A DNA stretch of 45,766 bases from Stenotrophomonas sp. PS02289 (GTDB lineage Bacteria > Pseudomonadota > Gammaproteobacteria > Xanthomonadales > Xanthomonadaceae). Made by a program: the position numbers and the translations under genes. Under the pieces are notes generated by a model. The model saw only the letters and a list, made by a program, of their open reading frames with translations. It had not been told where the DNA came from and searched no databases. The stretch is from positions 1-45,766 of the forward strand of contig NZ_JASCOZ010000015.1 of NCBI RefSeq assembly GCF_029960115.1. Reading direction: 5' to 3'. Positions within the stretch are counted from its first letter, which is position 1, and each line of letters begins with the position of its first letter. This document shows positions 19,360 through 30,680 of the stretch, piece after piece.

Positions 19360-20310
19360 ATGGCATTCAAAAAGATCGTAATCAAAACGCGTGAAGGACA
19401 GGCCAAAACGCCCATCGCGCGTCTGCGGTTCTATTTCGAGGACCGCCCCCGTGCCCTGCTTGGCAGCGTGCTCGGGCTGGGCTGCCTGATCGGCTTCGGT
19501 GCCGGTCTGGGCGGCAGCATGTTCAATGATTCGCGCCTGCACGCCAAGGTGGCGCAGCAGGAGCGCGAACTGGCCCAGGCCCGCAAGGACGCCCAGACCC
19601 AGGTCAACGCGCTGGCTGCCCGCATGGGCGAGCTGCAGGCGCAGGCCACCCGGCTCAACGCGCTCGGCGAGCGCCTGACCCAGATGGGCAAGCTGGAAGA
19701 CGGCGAGTTCGACTTCAACGAGACCCCCGGCCTCGGTGAAGGCGAAGCCGGCCCGACCCAGGACATCCCGGTCAGCGCGGTCAACAGCGACTTACAGGTG
19801 CTGGAGCAGCGTTTCGCTGCTTCAGGCCGCCAGTTGTCGGTGATGGAGTCGCTGATGTTCGACCATCAGCTCGAGCAGGATGCCGTGCCGGGTCGCATGC
19901 CGATCCGCAACAGCTACATCACCTCCGGGTTCGGCGGCCGTAACGACCCGTTCGGTCGTGGTCGCGGCAACCACAAGGGTATCGACTTCCACGCCAAGGT
20001 CGGCGACCCGGTCATGGCCGTGGCCGATGGTGTGGTCAGCTTCTCCGGGGTCAAGGGCGGCTACGGCAACGTCGTCGACGTCGACCACGGCAATGGCTAC
20101 GTGACCCGCTACGCGCACAATTCGCGCCTGGTGGTGAAGGCCGGTGACCTGGTCCGTGCCGGCCAGGAAGTGGCCAAGGCCGGTTCCACCGGTCGTTCGA
20201 CCGGTGCCCACGTCCACTTCGAGGTCTGGGAGCGCGGCAATGTGGTCAATCCGCGCAAGTTCCTGGGTGACGGCGGCAATACCCCGGTCGGCCGGGTGTC
20301 GCGCGGCTGA
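19360..20310 (+). CDS. M23 family metallopeptidase (LytM domain)
   Basis: This 316-residue inner membrane-anchored periplasmic protein probably cleaves, or regulates cleavage of, peptidoglycan crosslinks. A basic N-terminus is followed by one membrane helix (about residues 32-55), a coiled coil (about 60-110) and a C-terminal LytM/M23 domain. The zinc ligands expected for an active enzyme are present: H205-x3-D209 in NHKGIDFHA and H284-V-H286 in GAHVHFE. The ITSGFGGRNDPFGRG entry is typical. The frame is open upstream through the dciA antisense, but the ATG at 19360 gives a normal membrane protein. The same gene order (lpxC, dciA, M23, secA) occurs in pseudomonads. Confidence 0.9.
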   Translation: MAFKKIVIKTREGQAKTPIARLRFYFEDRPRALLGSVLGLGCLIGFGAGLGGSMFNDSRLHAKVAQQERELAQARKDAQTQVNALAARMGELQAQATRLNALGERLTQMGKLEDGEFDFNETPGLGEGEAGPTQDIPVSAVNSDLQVLEQRFAASGRQLSVMESLMFDHQLEQDAVPGRMPIRNSYITSGFGGRNDPFGRGRGNHKGIDFHAKVGDPVMAVADGVVSFSGVKGGYGNVVDVDHGNGYVTRYAHNSRLVVKAGDLVRAGQEVAKAGSTGRSTGAHVHFEVWERGNVVNPRKFLGDGGNTPVGRVSRG

Positions 20311-20361
20311 GTGCGACGAACGGACCGGGGGTGCTTGAAACGCGACACCCCCGTCCCAAGC

Positions 20362-20438
20362 TACAATAAGTGTTGCCATAGACAGGGCGCAGTGCGCCCT
20401 GTTTCGTTTGCGGCGAGCAGCTTCTGCGGAAGCGCCGC
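20362..20438 (+). promoter_or_regulatory. secA leader: -10-like box and two hairpins
   Basis: TACAAT (20362-20367) is a good -10 match, but the nearest -35-like TTGAAA (20335-20340) is 21 bp away, which is too far. Downstream, CAGGGCGC-AGT-GCGCCCTG (20383-20401) is followed by TTTCGTTT and could terminate or attenuate. A second hairpin, 20410-20438, has stems GCGGC/GCCGC and GCTTC/GAAGC around TGCG. The secA ATG is at 20472. Attenuation control of secA is an inference. Confidence 0.45.
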
Positions 20439-20471
20439 CGTTGGGGCGTCTCATTCCAACCGGTTCCTTCA

Positions 20472-23201
<2,730 letters not shown>

Positions 23202-23209
23202 TCACAGGA

Positions 23210-23233
23210 AACCCCGCTCCGGCGGGGTTTTTT
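23210..23233 (+). terminator. secA intrinsic terminator
   Basis: ACCCCGC-tccg-GCGGGGT directly followed by TTTTTG, starting 9 nt after the secA stop. This is a textbook Rho-independent terminator. Confidence 0.9.
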
Positions 23234-23280
23234 GTTGGAGCGCCGTCCGCTTGAGCGGCGGCATCGTTCTGCACTGGTAA

Positions 23281-23296
23281 TGTGACGTAATGCACA
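23281..23296. promoter_or_regulatory. CRP/Clp-like binding site upstream of autotransporter 1
   Basis: AATGTGA-CGTAAT-GCACATT contains TGTGA-N6-GCACA, one mismatch from the CRP consensus half-site pair TGTGA-N6-TCACA, with matching AA/TT flanks. In Xanthomonas and Stenotrophomonas the CRP homologue Clp binds this consensus and releases it in response to cyclic di-GMP. The site is about 205 bp upstream of the autotransporter start. No other gene begins nearby, so it most likely serves that gene. Confidence 0.6.
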
Positions 23297-23323
23297 TTTC
23301 GCCATCGCCAGCCTCTGCCTGAC

Positions 23324-23349
23324 ATCCGAATCGGATTTCCCCTACGGGG
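23324..23349. promoter_or_regulatory. dyads in the autotransporter 1 upstream region
   Basis: ATCCGA-A-TCGGAT (23324-23336) is a perfect dyad with a 1-nt centre, followed closely by CCCC-TAC-GGGG (23339-23349). They lie between the Clp-like site and the gene. The first looks like an operator and the second like a small RNA hairpin. No regulator is assignable, and no clear promoter hexamers were found up to 23490. Confidence 0.35.
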
Positions 23350-23501
23350 CACAGCACGGACCCACGGTGGCGATGTCGTCCGGCAGGGGGTACGCTTGCA
23401 TTCCCTGCACCCGGACCGGGGGTTCGCTGCGGGTGTTGTCGCGCCGGAGGCACCACGGGGAGTGGGCACCGCGCCCTTCGAGTCGCAAAACAAGGAGTTT
23501 C

Positions 23502-26500
23502 ATGAACAGGATTTATCGCCTGGTGTTCAACCACGCCACTGGTCAGACGCAGGTTGCGTCCGAACTCACCTCCAGCCATGTGTCGTCCGCAGGACTCGCC
23601 GGCCGCCCACGCCGACGTACCGCGCTCGCCGCCGCCCTGCTGACCGCGCTGGTGTCCGCCGGCGCATCAACGGCAGCGCTTGCGCAGTCGTATCCCTACA
23701 ACACGGATGAGTCCATTACCGGCGTGGTCGAGCATCTGGACGGCTTCACTGTCGGTTCGAACTCCCCTGTCGTGCTCGACATCATCGCCGGCGGCACCTT
23801 GCGTGGCGGTAGCCAAGTCTCGCTGGGCACCAACGCCGGTGGCAGCGGCACCATCAACGTGAGCACGGCGTCGTCGAATCTGGACGTGGTCAATGCGTCG
23901 ATGTATGTCGGCCTGCGCGGCACCGGTGCGCTCAATGTCACCGACGGTGGCCAGGCGAACGTGGCTGGGGTGGTCTCGCTCGGTGATCAGGCCAGCGGAC
24001 GCGGTACCGTCACGGTCCGTGGCAACGGCTCGCTGCTCACGGCCGGGGCGATCGATGTCGGCGTGCAGGGCGACAGCACGATGAACATCACCAATGGCGG
24101 CAAAGTCGTCACGACGGGGACCATCGGCGGTTACGGCCTGCGGATTGGCGGCCAGGGCTCCGGCACCGGTCTGCTGACCACGGTGGTCAATGTCACCAAT
24201 GGCGGCAATCTGGAAGTACGTGCCGGCAATCTGGATATCGCCCAGAGCGGCCAAGCGACCCTGACCGTCGGCGACAGCGGCGTGGCCAGCGTCGGCGGCA
24301 GCATCCGGGTCGGTACGGGTGGCAGTGGCAATCTGACCGTCGCGGCCGGCGGCACCGTCACCACGCCAGGCGCGGTGGTGCTGGGCGTCGCCACCAACAG
24401 CGTCGGCCAGCTGACGGTGTCCGGTGCCGGGGCGCTGCTCCGTTCCGACAGCCTGCAGGTGTCCGTGAATGGTACCGGCATGTTGAACGTGCAGAACGGC
24501 GGCCAGCTGGAAGTCGCCAACGCGCTGACCTCTGAAACCGGTTCGGCCACGACCAGCTACATCCGCGTGACCGGGGCCAACTCGAAGATCACCGCCGGCT
24601 CGCTCAGCGCCGCATCCCTCTATCTGGAGGACGGGGCATCGCTGGTGACCCGCAACGGCGCAACGCTCAAGGACACGCGGATCGTGCTGCCCAACGGCGA
24701 CACCCAGACCGCGCTGCTGATGTCCGGCACCGGCACTCAGTGGGCCAACGACGGTCTTCTGGCCCTGCGCGCGAAGGCTGACATCAGCGGTGCGGCGCGC
24801 ATCACCACCGACGACCTGCTGGTCACCGGCGGCATCAACGCTTCGACCGGCAGTCCGAACATCACCGACGACCGCGTCTGGGTCAGCGGTACGGGTTCAA
24901 CCCTCTCCGCCCGCGGCAACATCACGGTCGGTGCCGACGGCACCGAGCCCTACGGGTTGCTGGTCGCATCCAACGACGCGCGCATCGAGGCCGGCGGCGA
25001 ATTCAATCTGACCGAGAACGGTTTCCTGGTGCTGGGCGGAATCGCCAACGCCACGTCGTGGAACTCGGCCTCGCGTTCGTTCACCTGGGACCCGGCCACG
25101 GGTGCCGGTGCGCTCTCCGGCGCGCCGATCAACATGGCGATCAACTCGGGCGGACTGGTGTTCAACCACACCGACGACATCAGCCTCGCCAACACCATCG
25201 CCAGCGACACCAGCGGGAGCGACTGGACCAGTGGTCGTCTGCTCAACGTCGCCGGCAACACCACGCTGACCGGCGACCTGACGGCCTTTGGCGGCGATAT
25301 CGACGTGCGCGCTGGCACGCTGGTCATCAATTCGAACATGTACACCGGCCAGGGCTTCAGCAGCGGCACCCAGGCGGTGTCGCAGGTGATCGACGTCTCC
25401 GGTGGCACACTGGTGCTCAACGGTGACGCCGGCTTCCAGCAGACCCTAAGTGTCGGTGGCGTGCCGACCACCGAGCGTACCTCGCTGGTGACCGTGCGCA
25501 ACGGCGGCACGCTGGCCGGCAATGCCACCGTCGGCCAGACCAGCATCCTCAACGGCGGTGTACTTTCGCCGGGCAACAGCGTCGGCCTGATCACCGTGGA
25601 CGGCGACCTCTACCTCAATGCCGGTGCACTCTCGGCTGCCGAAGTCGCGTCCGCCGCGTTCTACGATGTCGACCTGCTCGGCAACGGCCAGGCAGACCTG
25701 GTGGCGGTGACCGGCAAGGCCTACATCGGCCGCAGCGCGAACGTGGGCAACAGCGGCGATGCTGGCATGCGGGTGACCGGGCTGGATCCGGCCACCAGCT
25801 ACCAGAACGGCCACACCTATTCGGTGCTGACCGCGGTGGACGGCGTGCAGGGCGGCTTTGACAGCGTCATTTCCAATTCCGCCTTCATCACCCCGACCCT
25901 CAGCCAGGACGGCAACCAGGTGCTGCTGACCATTGCGGTCAACGACAGCAGCAATCCGGGGAATCCCGGCAATCCAGGTAATCCGGGCACTCCGGGTACG
26001 CCGGGTGACCCAGGGACGCCCGGCAATCCCGGCACGCCGGGTACTCCAGGTACTCCGGGCACGCCCGGTGATCCGGGTACCACGCCGCCGCCGCAGGTGT
26101 TCAATCCGGTCGCCACCAACCCGAACCAGGAAAGCGTGGCCAACGGCCTCAACAGCCTGCAGCAGTCCGGCGAAGCACTGGCGCTGTACAACGCGCTGCT
26201 GATGCTGGACGAGACCCAGGCGCAGCAGGCGTTCGATGACCTCTCCGGTGAAGCCCATGCCAGCAACCGCGCGATGCTGCTGGATGACCGCTTCCTGCGC
26301 GAAGGCATTGCCCAGCGCCTGCGTCCGGACCCGACCATGGCCGACTACGGCCCGTCGCTGTGGATGGCCGGCAGCAGCACCTCGCGTCGGCAGGACGCCG
26401 ACGACCGTGCGGCGCGCTCCCGCGACGACCGTCACGGTGCGATCGTCGGCATGGACTGGAGCTTCGGCGAAGGCGGCAAGTTCGGCGTGGCGGTGGGTCC

Positions 26501-27176
26501 GGAAAAACTGCGCCAGCGCGTGTCCGACCGCCACAGCACCACCGATGCGGATGCCGTGCACGGCGGCCTGTACGTCGGCTGGCGCGGCAACCAGTTCAAC
26601 TTCCATGTCGGGGCCAGCTATGCCGACTATGACGTCGACACCGAACGCAGTGTCGGGGCCGGTCACAGCTGGGCACAGACCCTCAACAGCACCTACAGCG
26701 CCAGTGCGGTGTCGGTGTTCGCCGAAGGTGGCTGGGAGCTGGACTTCGACCCGATGACGCTGACCCCGTACCTGGCCGTGTCCTGGACCCGCCTGGATAC
26801 CGAGGCGCTGCAGGAAACCGGCGGCAGTGCGGCGCTGGCCGTGGCCGCACGCAAGGACGACGCGTGGACCACCACCGCCGGCGTGCGCGCGGGGTGGCAG
26901 CTGGGTGACGAAGGTGGCATCGCCACCCGTCTCGAGGCCGGTCTGGCGTGGCAGCACAGTGGCGGCGACCTGCCGCAGTCCGAGAACCGCTTCGTCGCCG
27001 GCAGCAGCAGCTTCACCGTGCAGGGTCTGCCGCTGGCCCGCAACGTGGGCGTGGCCGAGCTGGGCGTGTCGATCAAGCCCACCGACAACAGCCGTCTGGC
27101 GCTGATGGCGCAAGGTCGCAGCGGCGATGGGCAGAGCGAGTTCGGCGGACAGCTGAGCTTCAATCTGATGTTCTGA
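23502..27176 (+). CDS. type Va autotransporter 1 (ESPR, collagen-like linker)
   Basis: This 1224-residue outer membrane autotransporter is of the AIDA/beta-helix type. The start at 23502 is set by the extended signal peptide region MNRIYRLVF...QVASEL and by AAGGAG at 23492-23497; an in-frame upstream ATG (23367) would bury it. A hydrophobic core (about residues 40-58) ends at ALA-QS, giving cleavage near residue 61. The passenger (about 62-815) is built of Gly/Asn/Thr-rich repeats of roughly 20 residues with xVxNGGxL-type cores, as in beta-helices, and has no Cys. A 14-unit Xaa-Pro-Gly linker (818-859) precedes a conserved junction ([12 protein letters not shown]) and a roughly 280-residue barrel ending in NLMF. 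Ligand or activity is unknown; adhesion or self-association is inferred. Confidence 0.9.
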   Translation: MNRIYRLVFNHATGQTQVASELTSSHVSSAGLAGRPRRRTALAAALLTALVSAGASTAALAQSYPYNTDESITGVVEHLDGFTVGSNSPVVLDIIAGGTLRGGSQVSLGTNAGGSGTINVSTASSNLDVVNASMYVGLRGTGALNVTDGGQANVAGVVSLGDQASGRGTVTVRGNGSLLTAGAIDVGVQGDSTMNITNGGKVVTTGTIGGYGLRIGGQGSGTGLLTTVVNVTNGGNLEVRAGNLDIAQSGQATLTVGDSGVASVGGSIRVGTGGSGNLTVAAGGTVTTPGAVVLGVATNSVGQLTVSGAGALLRSDSLQVSVNGTGMLNVQNGGQLEVANALTSETGSATTSYIRVTGANSKITAGSLSAASLYLEDGASLVTRNGATLKDTRIVLPNGDTQTALLMSGTGTQWANDGLLALRAKADISGAARITTDDLLVTGGINASTGSPNITDDRVWVSGTGSTLSARGNITVGADGTEPYGLLVASNDARIEAGGEFNLTENGFLVLGGIANATSWNSASRSFTWDPATGAGALSGAPINMAINSGGLVFNHTDDISLANTIASDTSGSDWTSGRLLNVAGNTTLTGDLTAFGGDIDVRAGTLVINSNMYTGQGFSSGTQAVSQVIDVSGGTLVLNGDAGFQQTLSVGGVPTTERTSLVTVRNGGTLAGNATVGQTSILNGGVLSPGNSVGLITVDGDLYLNAGALSAAEVASAAFYDVDLLGNGQADLVAVTGKAYIGRSANVGNSGDAGMRVTGLDPATSYQNGHTYSVLTAVDGVQGGFDSVISNSAFITPTLSQDGNQVLLTIAVNDSSNPGNPGNPGNPGTPGTPGDPGTPGNPGTPGTPGTPGTPGDPGTTPPPQVFNPVATNPNQESVANGLNSLQQSGEALALYNALLMLDETQAQQAFDDLSGEAHASNRAMLLDDRFLREGIAQRLRPDPTMADYGPSLWMAGSSTSRRQDADDRAARSRDDRHGAIVGMDWSFGEGGKFGVAVGPEKLRQRVSDRHSTTDADAVHGGLYVGWRGNQFNFHVGASYADYDVDTERSVGAGHSWAQTLNSTYSASAVSVFAEGGWELDFDPMTLTPYLAVSWTRLDTEALQETGGSAALAVAARKDDAWTTTAGVRAGWQLGDEGGIATRLEAGLAWQHSGGDLPQSENRFVAGSSSFTVQGLPLARNVGVAELGVSIKPTDNSRLALMAQGRSGDGQSEFGGQLSFNLMF
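25953..26078 (+). repeat. 14 x 9-bp repeat encoding Xaa-Pro-Gly
   Basis: Fourteen consecutive codon triplets encode (N/T/D)-Pro-Gly, so read from Gly they are collagen-like Gly-X-Pro triplets. Codon third positions vary between units (CCG, CCC, CCA; GGG, GGC, GGT), which suggests the peptide pattern has been kept rather than freshly duplicated. The repeat separates passenger and barrel of autotransporter 1. Confidence 0.9.
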
Positions 27177-27200
27177 TTTTCGCTGTTGTGTTTGACACAC

Positions 27201-27229
27201 CACGGGCCCGCAATGGGCCCGTGTTCGTT
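27201..27229 (+). terminator. terminator after autotransporter 1
   Basis: CACGGGCCC-GCAAT-GGGCCCGTG forms a perfect 9-bp stem followed by TTCGTTT, 24 nt after the stop. Autotransporter 2 therefore probably has its own promoter in the remaining 140 bp, where no convincing hexamers were seen. Confidence 0.75.
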
Positions 27230-27368
27230 TCTGCAGCGAACCGATACGCATGCGCGGGGAACACCTACGCTTCGCTCGGATTTGTTGGGACGACACCCTG
27301 TGACCCGCGCCTTAACGTCTGCGCCTCACCGCGCATCTTCTGCGCGCAGTTGCCACTGATGGAGTCAC

Positions 27369-30300
27369 ATGACCACAACCACCCGCCGCACGCTGCGTCG
27401 TGCCACCGTCTCACCGCTGAGCACCGCACTGTTCACTGCGCTCGGCCTCGCCAGCGCCGCGCTGCCGTCCGCATTCGCCAATCTGCATCAATACACCACC
27501 GACGAGGAAGTGACTGACGTACGCACCCACAAGGAAGGATTCGAAATCGGCACCGACACCACCGCGACCGTCACCGTCAGCGGGAAGGGTGCCCTGCACG
27601 CCGAAGGTGCGGTCAATGTTGGGCAGAACCGCAAGGGCGATGGCACGCTGATCGTCACCGGGCCAGACGCGGTGTTCACCAGCGCTCATTACAACGGCAC
27701 CGATGTCGGTTACCAGGGCAAGGGCCGCCTGCTGATCCAGAACGGTGCCCGCGTGGGCGGTGGGCATCAGATGCGCGTGGGCGTGCTGGACGGATCCACG
27801 GGTGTCGTGCACGTGACCGGCGCGGGCTCGCGCCTGCATCTGGATGATCTGTACGTCGGCGAGCGCGGTGATGCCCTGCCGCGCGTCGACAACGGCGGCA
27901 AAGTGGAGGCCGACGAGCTGCGGCTCGGGTTCGGTGTGGTGGCGACGGGTCAGCGCGGCAGCCGGCTGGAAATCTCCGGCGCGGGTTCCGAAGTGGATGC
28001 GCGCTATGCGTTCATCGGCGGCACATTGCGGGTAACCGACGGCGGTACGCTGAAGACCCGTGGCGACAGCAAGCACGATACGCATCCCGGGTTGTCCGAT
28101 CCGTCCATCATCACCGGCACCGGCAGTCGTTGGGAGCACGACGGGCACCTTGAGGTGCTGGGGGCGCTGGACGTGCGCGACGGCGGCATGTTGGCCGCCG
28201 ACAGCCTGCGGGTGTCCGCCAACGGCGTGATGGAAAATCGCGACACCGACCTGCGCCGCGAGCAGCTTCGGGTGACCGGTGCGGGTGCCGTGATCAAGGC
28301 CAAGGACGGCATCCTGATCGAAAGCGATTCCGCCATTCACAGCGCGGCGATCACCGCCAGCGAAGGCGGTCGCATTGAAGCCAACGGCAAGCTGGTTCTC
28401 GGCGCGGGTGGTTACCTTGTGCTGGGCGGCGCGATGGGCGATGGCGGTGCGCCGTTCTCCTGGAACGCGCCGGTCGCGGCCGGCGAACTGGATGACTCGG
28501 TGGTGACCATGACCGCTGGCTCGGGCGGCGTGGTGTTCAACCACAACGGGACGATCAACGTGGACCATACGCTGCGCAGCGACCGCACCGCGCGTAGTGG
28601 GCTGGTCTGGACCGGTGGTGCGTTGATCAACCAGGCCGGTACCACCGTGCTGGGAGGCGATCTGAGTGAGTTCGGCGGGATGATCCGGGTACAGGGCGGC
28701 ACGCTGGTGATCAACACCAACACGTTCGAACACATCGAGGGGTACAAGCGCCTGCCCAAGGTGCAGCCCATCCAGACGATGCTGGTTGAGGACGGCACGC
28801 TGGTACTCAACGGCACCAGCGGCTTCCTGTATGAAAAGGAGCCGGGCGACGCCAGCTCCACGTTCCGCACCGCGTGGGCCTCGGTCCGGGGCAACGGTAG
28901 GCTGGCCGGCACCGGTACTGTGGGTAACACATGGGTGTATGACGGCGGTCGCCTGTCACCCGGGCAGGACGGCATCGGTACCTTCAACGTGGAGGGCGAT
29001 CTGTACTTCAACGCGGGTGGGGTCGGCCCTGATCACGTAGACACCAAGGCGTACCTTGACGTGGACGTACGCGCCGACGGCGCATCGGATCGGGTCAAGG
29101 TGAGCGGTACGGCGCACATCGGTGTCGGATCCACCATCGAAGGTGAGCAGGGCGAAACCGGCGTGCGGGTGACCACCCTCGATCCGGACACGAGCTATCA
29201 GGCTGGGCAGCGCTACACGATTCTGGAAGCCGACGGTGGGGTGACCGGTGGCTTCGACGACGTGGTCACGAACTCCGCGTTCATCACCGGCACCCTGGTG
29301 CAGACCGACAAGGCGGTGCACCTGGATCTGGCGCTCGTTACAGAAGAGCCTGAAGAAGAGACCATCGAAGGCGGGCAGGAGCGACTCACCGTCTTCGGCC
29401 GCGTCGCTCACACCAGCAACCAGCGCGCAACGGCTGCGGCGCTGGATTCCCTGCACCAGTCGGGCGACGCGCTGGCGCTGTACAACCAGTTGCTGATGCA
29501 GGACGAAGAAAGCGCCCGTCGCAGCTTCGACGAACTGTCCGGCGAAGCGTATGCCAGCACCCGTGCACTGCTGCTGCGCAATGACTTCCTTCGCACCGGC
29601 GTGCTGGCGCATCTGCGCACGGATCCCGCCGAGGTGGCGAACGGTTCCCGGGCCTGGATCACTGGCGGCGGCGATGCGCGCTCGCAGCGCAGCGATGGCA
29701 ATGCGGCGGCGCGGCGGGATCACAGCGAAGGGCTGCTGATGGGCTATGACTTCAGCTTCGGCGAAGGCTGGACCGTGGGTGCGGCAGGCGGGCGCCAATC
29801 CATGCGCCAGCAGGTGCGCGAACGCGGCACACGCAGCGAGGTCGATGCGCTGCACAGCGGCGTCTACGCAGCCTTCCGCCGCGATGCATTGTGGCTGCGT
29901 GGCGGTGTGAGCTATGCCGACTTCAAGGTGGAGACCGAGCGCAGCCTGGGCGCGGGCCAGCCGTGGGAACAGCACCTGCGCGCGCACTACAGGGCGAACG
30001 CGGTATCCACCTTCAGCGAAGTGGGCATCGACCTGCCGCTGCAGACCCTCACGCTCACCCCCTACCTGGGGCTGGCGCACACCACGCTGTCCACGGGCGG
30101 CAGCGTCGAGGGCGAGGGCAGTGCGGCACTGCAGGTGCTGCCGGGCCGCGACCGCGTCTGGACCACCACCACCGGCATGCGAGCGGCGTGGGACGTCGGC
30201 AGTGGTGAGCGCAATGGCGCACGGATTGAAGGCGGTCTGGCCTGGCAGAACCAGCAGGGCGACCGCACGGTGGGCTCCACCCAGGCATTCGTCGTGGGAA

Positions 30301-30473
30301 GTGATGCCTTCACCGTGTACGGCGCACCGTTGGCGCGAAATCGTGCACTGGCGGAAATCGGCGTGGTACTGCGTCCGACCGGGAGCAGTCGCGTGAACCT
30401 GTTCGTGCAGGGCCAGCGCGGTGGCGGCGAACGTGGGTTCGCCGCGCAGGCGAGTTGGAACGTGATGTTCTGA
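27369..30473 (+). CDS. type Va autotransporter 2 (no ESPR, acidic linker)
   Basis: This 1034-residue paralogue of its two neighbours has an ordinary signal peptide: a basic TRRTLRR start, a hydrophobic core (about residues 15-33) and AFA cleavage near 37, with no ESPR. The mature protein begins with YTTDEEV, matching the YNTDES/YTADES starts of the other two. The passenger (about 38-655) is shorter and more charged. The Pro-rich spacer is replaced by an acidic TEEPEEETIEGG stretch (about residues 657-668). The conserved junction LHQSGDALALYN and a barrel (about 757-1034) ending in NVMF follow. GGAG 5 nt upstream supports the start. It is probably surface exposed with unknown ligand, and divergent enough to suggest a different role or export kinetics from its neighbours. 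Confidence 0.88.
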   Translation: MTTTTRRTLRRATVSPLSTALFTALGLASAALPSAFANLHQYTTDEEVTDVRTHKEGFEIGTDTTATVTVSGKGALHAEGAVNVGQNRKGDGTLIVTGPDAVFTSAHYNGTDVGYQGKGRLLIQNGARVGGGHQMRVGVLDGSTGVVHVTGAGSRLHLDDLYVGERGDALPRVDNGGKVEADELRLGFGVVATGQRGSRLEISGAGSEVDARYAFIGGTLRVTDGGTLKTRGDSKHDTHPGLSDPSIITGTGSRWEHDGHLEVLGALDVRDGGMLAADSLRVSANGVMENRDTDLRREQLRVTGAGAVIKAKDGILIESDSAIHSAAITASEGGRIEANGKLVLGAGGYLVLGGAMGDGGAPFSWNAPVAAGELDDSVVTMTAGSGGVVFNHNGTINVDHTLRSDRTARSGLVWTGGALINQAGTTVLGGDLSEFGGMIRVQGGTLVINTNTFEHIEGYKRLPKVQPIQTMLVEDGTLVLNGTSGFLYEKEPGDASSTFRTAWASVRGNGRLAGTGTVGNTWVYDGGRLSPGQDGIGTFNVEGDLYFNAGGVGPDHVDTKAYLDVDVRADGASDRVKVSGTAHIGVGSTIEGEQGETGVRVTTLDPDTSYQAGQRYTILEADGGVTGGFDDVVTNSAFITGTLVQTDKAVHLDLALVTEEPEEETIEGGQERLTVFGRVAHTSNQRATAAALDSLHQSGDALALYNQLLMQDEESARRSFDELSGEAYASTRALLLRNDFLRTGVLAHLRTDPAEVANGSRAWITGGGDARSQRSDGNAAARRDHSEGLLMGYDFSFGEGWTVGAAGGRQSMRQQVRERGTRSEVDALHSGVYAAFRRDALWLRGGVSYADFKVETERSLGAGQPWEQHLRAHYRANAVSTFSEVGIDLPLQTLTLTPYLGLAHTTLSTGGSVEGEGSAALQVLPGRDRVWTTTTGMRAAWDVGSGERNGARIEGGLAWQNQQGDRTVGSTQAFVVGSDAFTVYGAPLARNRALAEIGVVLRPTGSSRVNLFVQGQRGGGERGFAAQASWNVMF

Positions 30474-30680
30474 AATGCGCGCTGCAGCGTAGGGAAAGTC
30501 TGACGAGGTGTCAGGAAAAACCCTGATGCTGAATTGAGACCCTCCTCATATTCAGACTCGTGATTGGAAATTAAAGTGTCGGTCGCGTCACGAACTATCG
30601 TTTTTGATCGTTTGTGGCGCGTCCGCGCTTTTGCACGATGCGAATGCGCGGCTTCCCTGAGTCGCTATCCATGGAGCTTC
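30474..30680. promoter_or_regulatory. upstream region of autotransporter 3
   Basis: This 207-bp region is AT-richer than its surroundings. It holds the palindrome CGCTGCAGCG (30480-30489), a weak hairpin TCAGG-N6-CCTGA (30511-30526), a possible -10 TAAAGT (30572-30577) with a poor -35 (TTCAGA, 15 bp upstream), and a direct repeat of ATCGTTT at 30597 and 30607, in phase with one helical turn. No clear terminator for autotransporter 2 and no CRP-like site were seen. Confidence 0.35.

Noticed and set aside
23367..23501. In-frame upstream ATG extending autotransporter 1 by 45 residues
   Set aside because: It would bury the ESPR; ATG 23502 has AAGGAG at the right distance and gives the conserved MNRIYRLVF start, as in gene 3.
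25953..26078. CRISPR or mobile repeat interpretation of the 9-bp repeats
   Set aside because: The units are in frame, have no spacers and encode a continuous Xaa-Pro-Gly linker.
27187..27199. Second Clp/CRP site, TGTGT-TTG-ACACA, before autotransporter 2
   Set aside because: The half-sites are 3 bp apart rather than 6, and the dyad abuts the terminator of gene 1.
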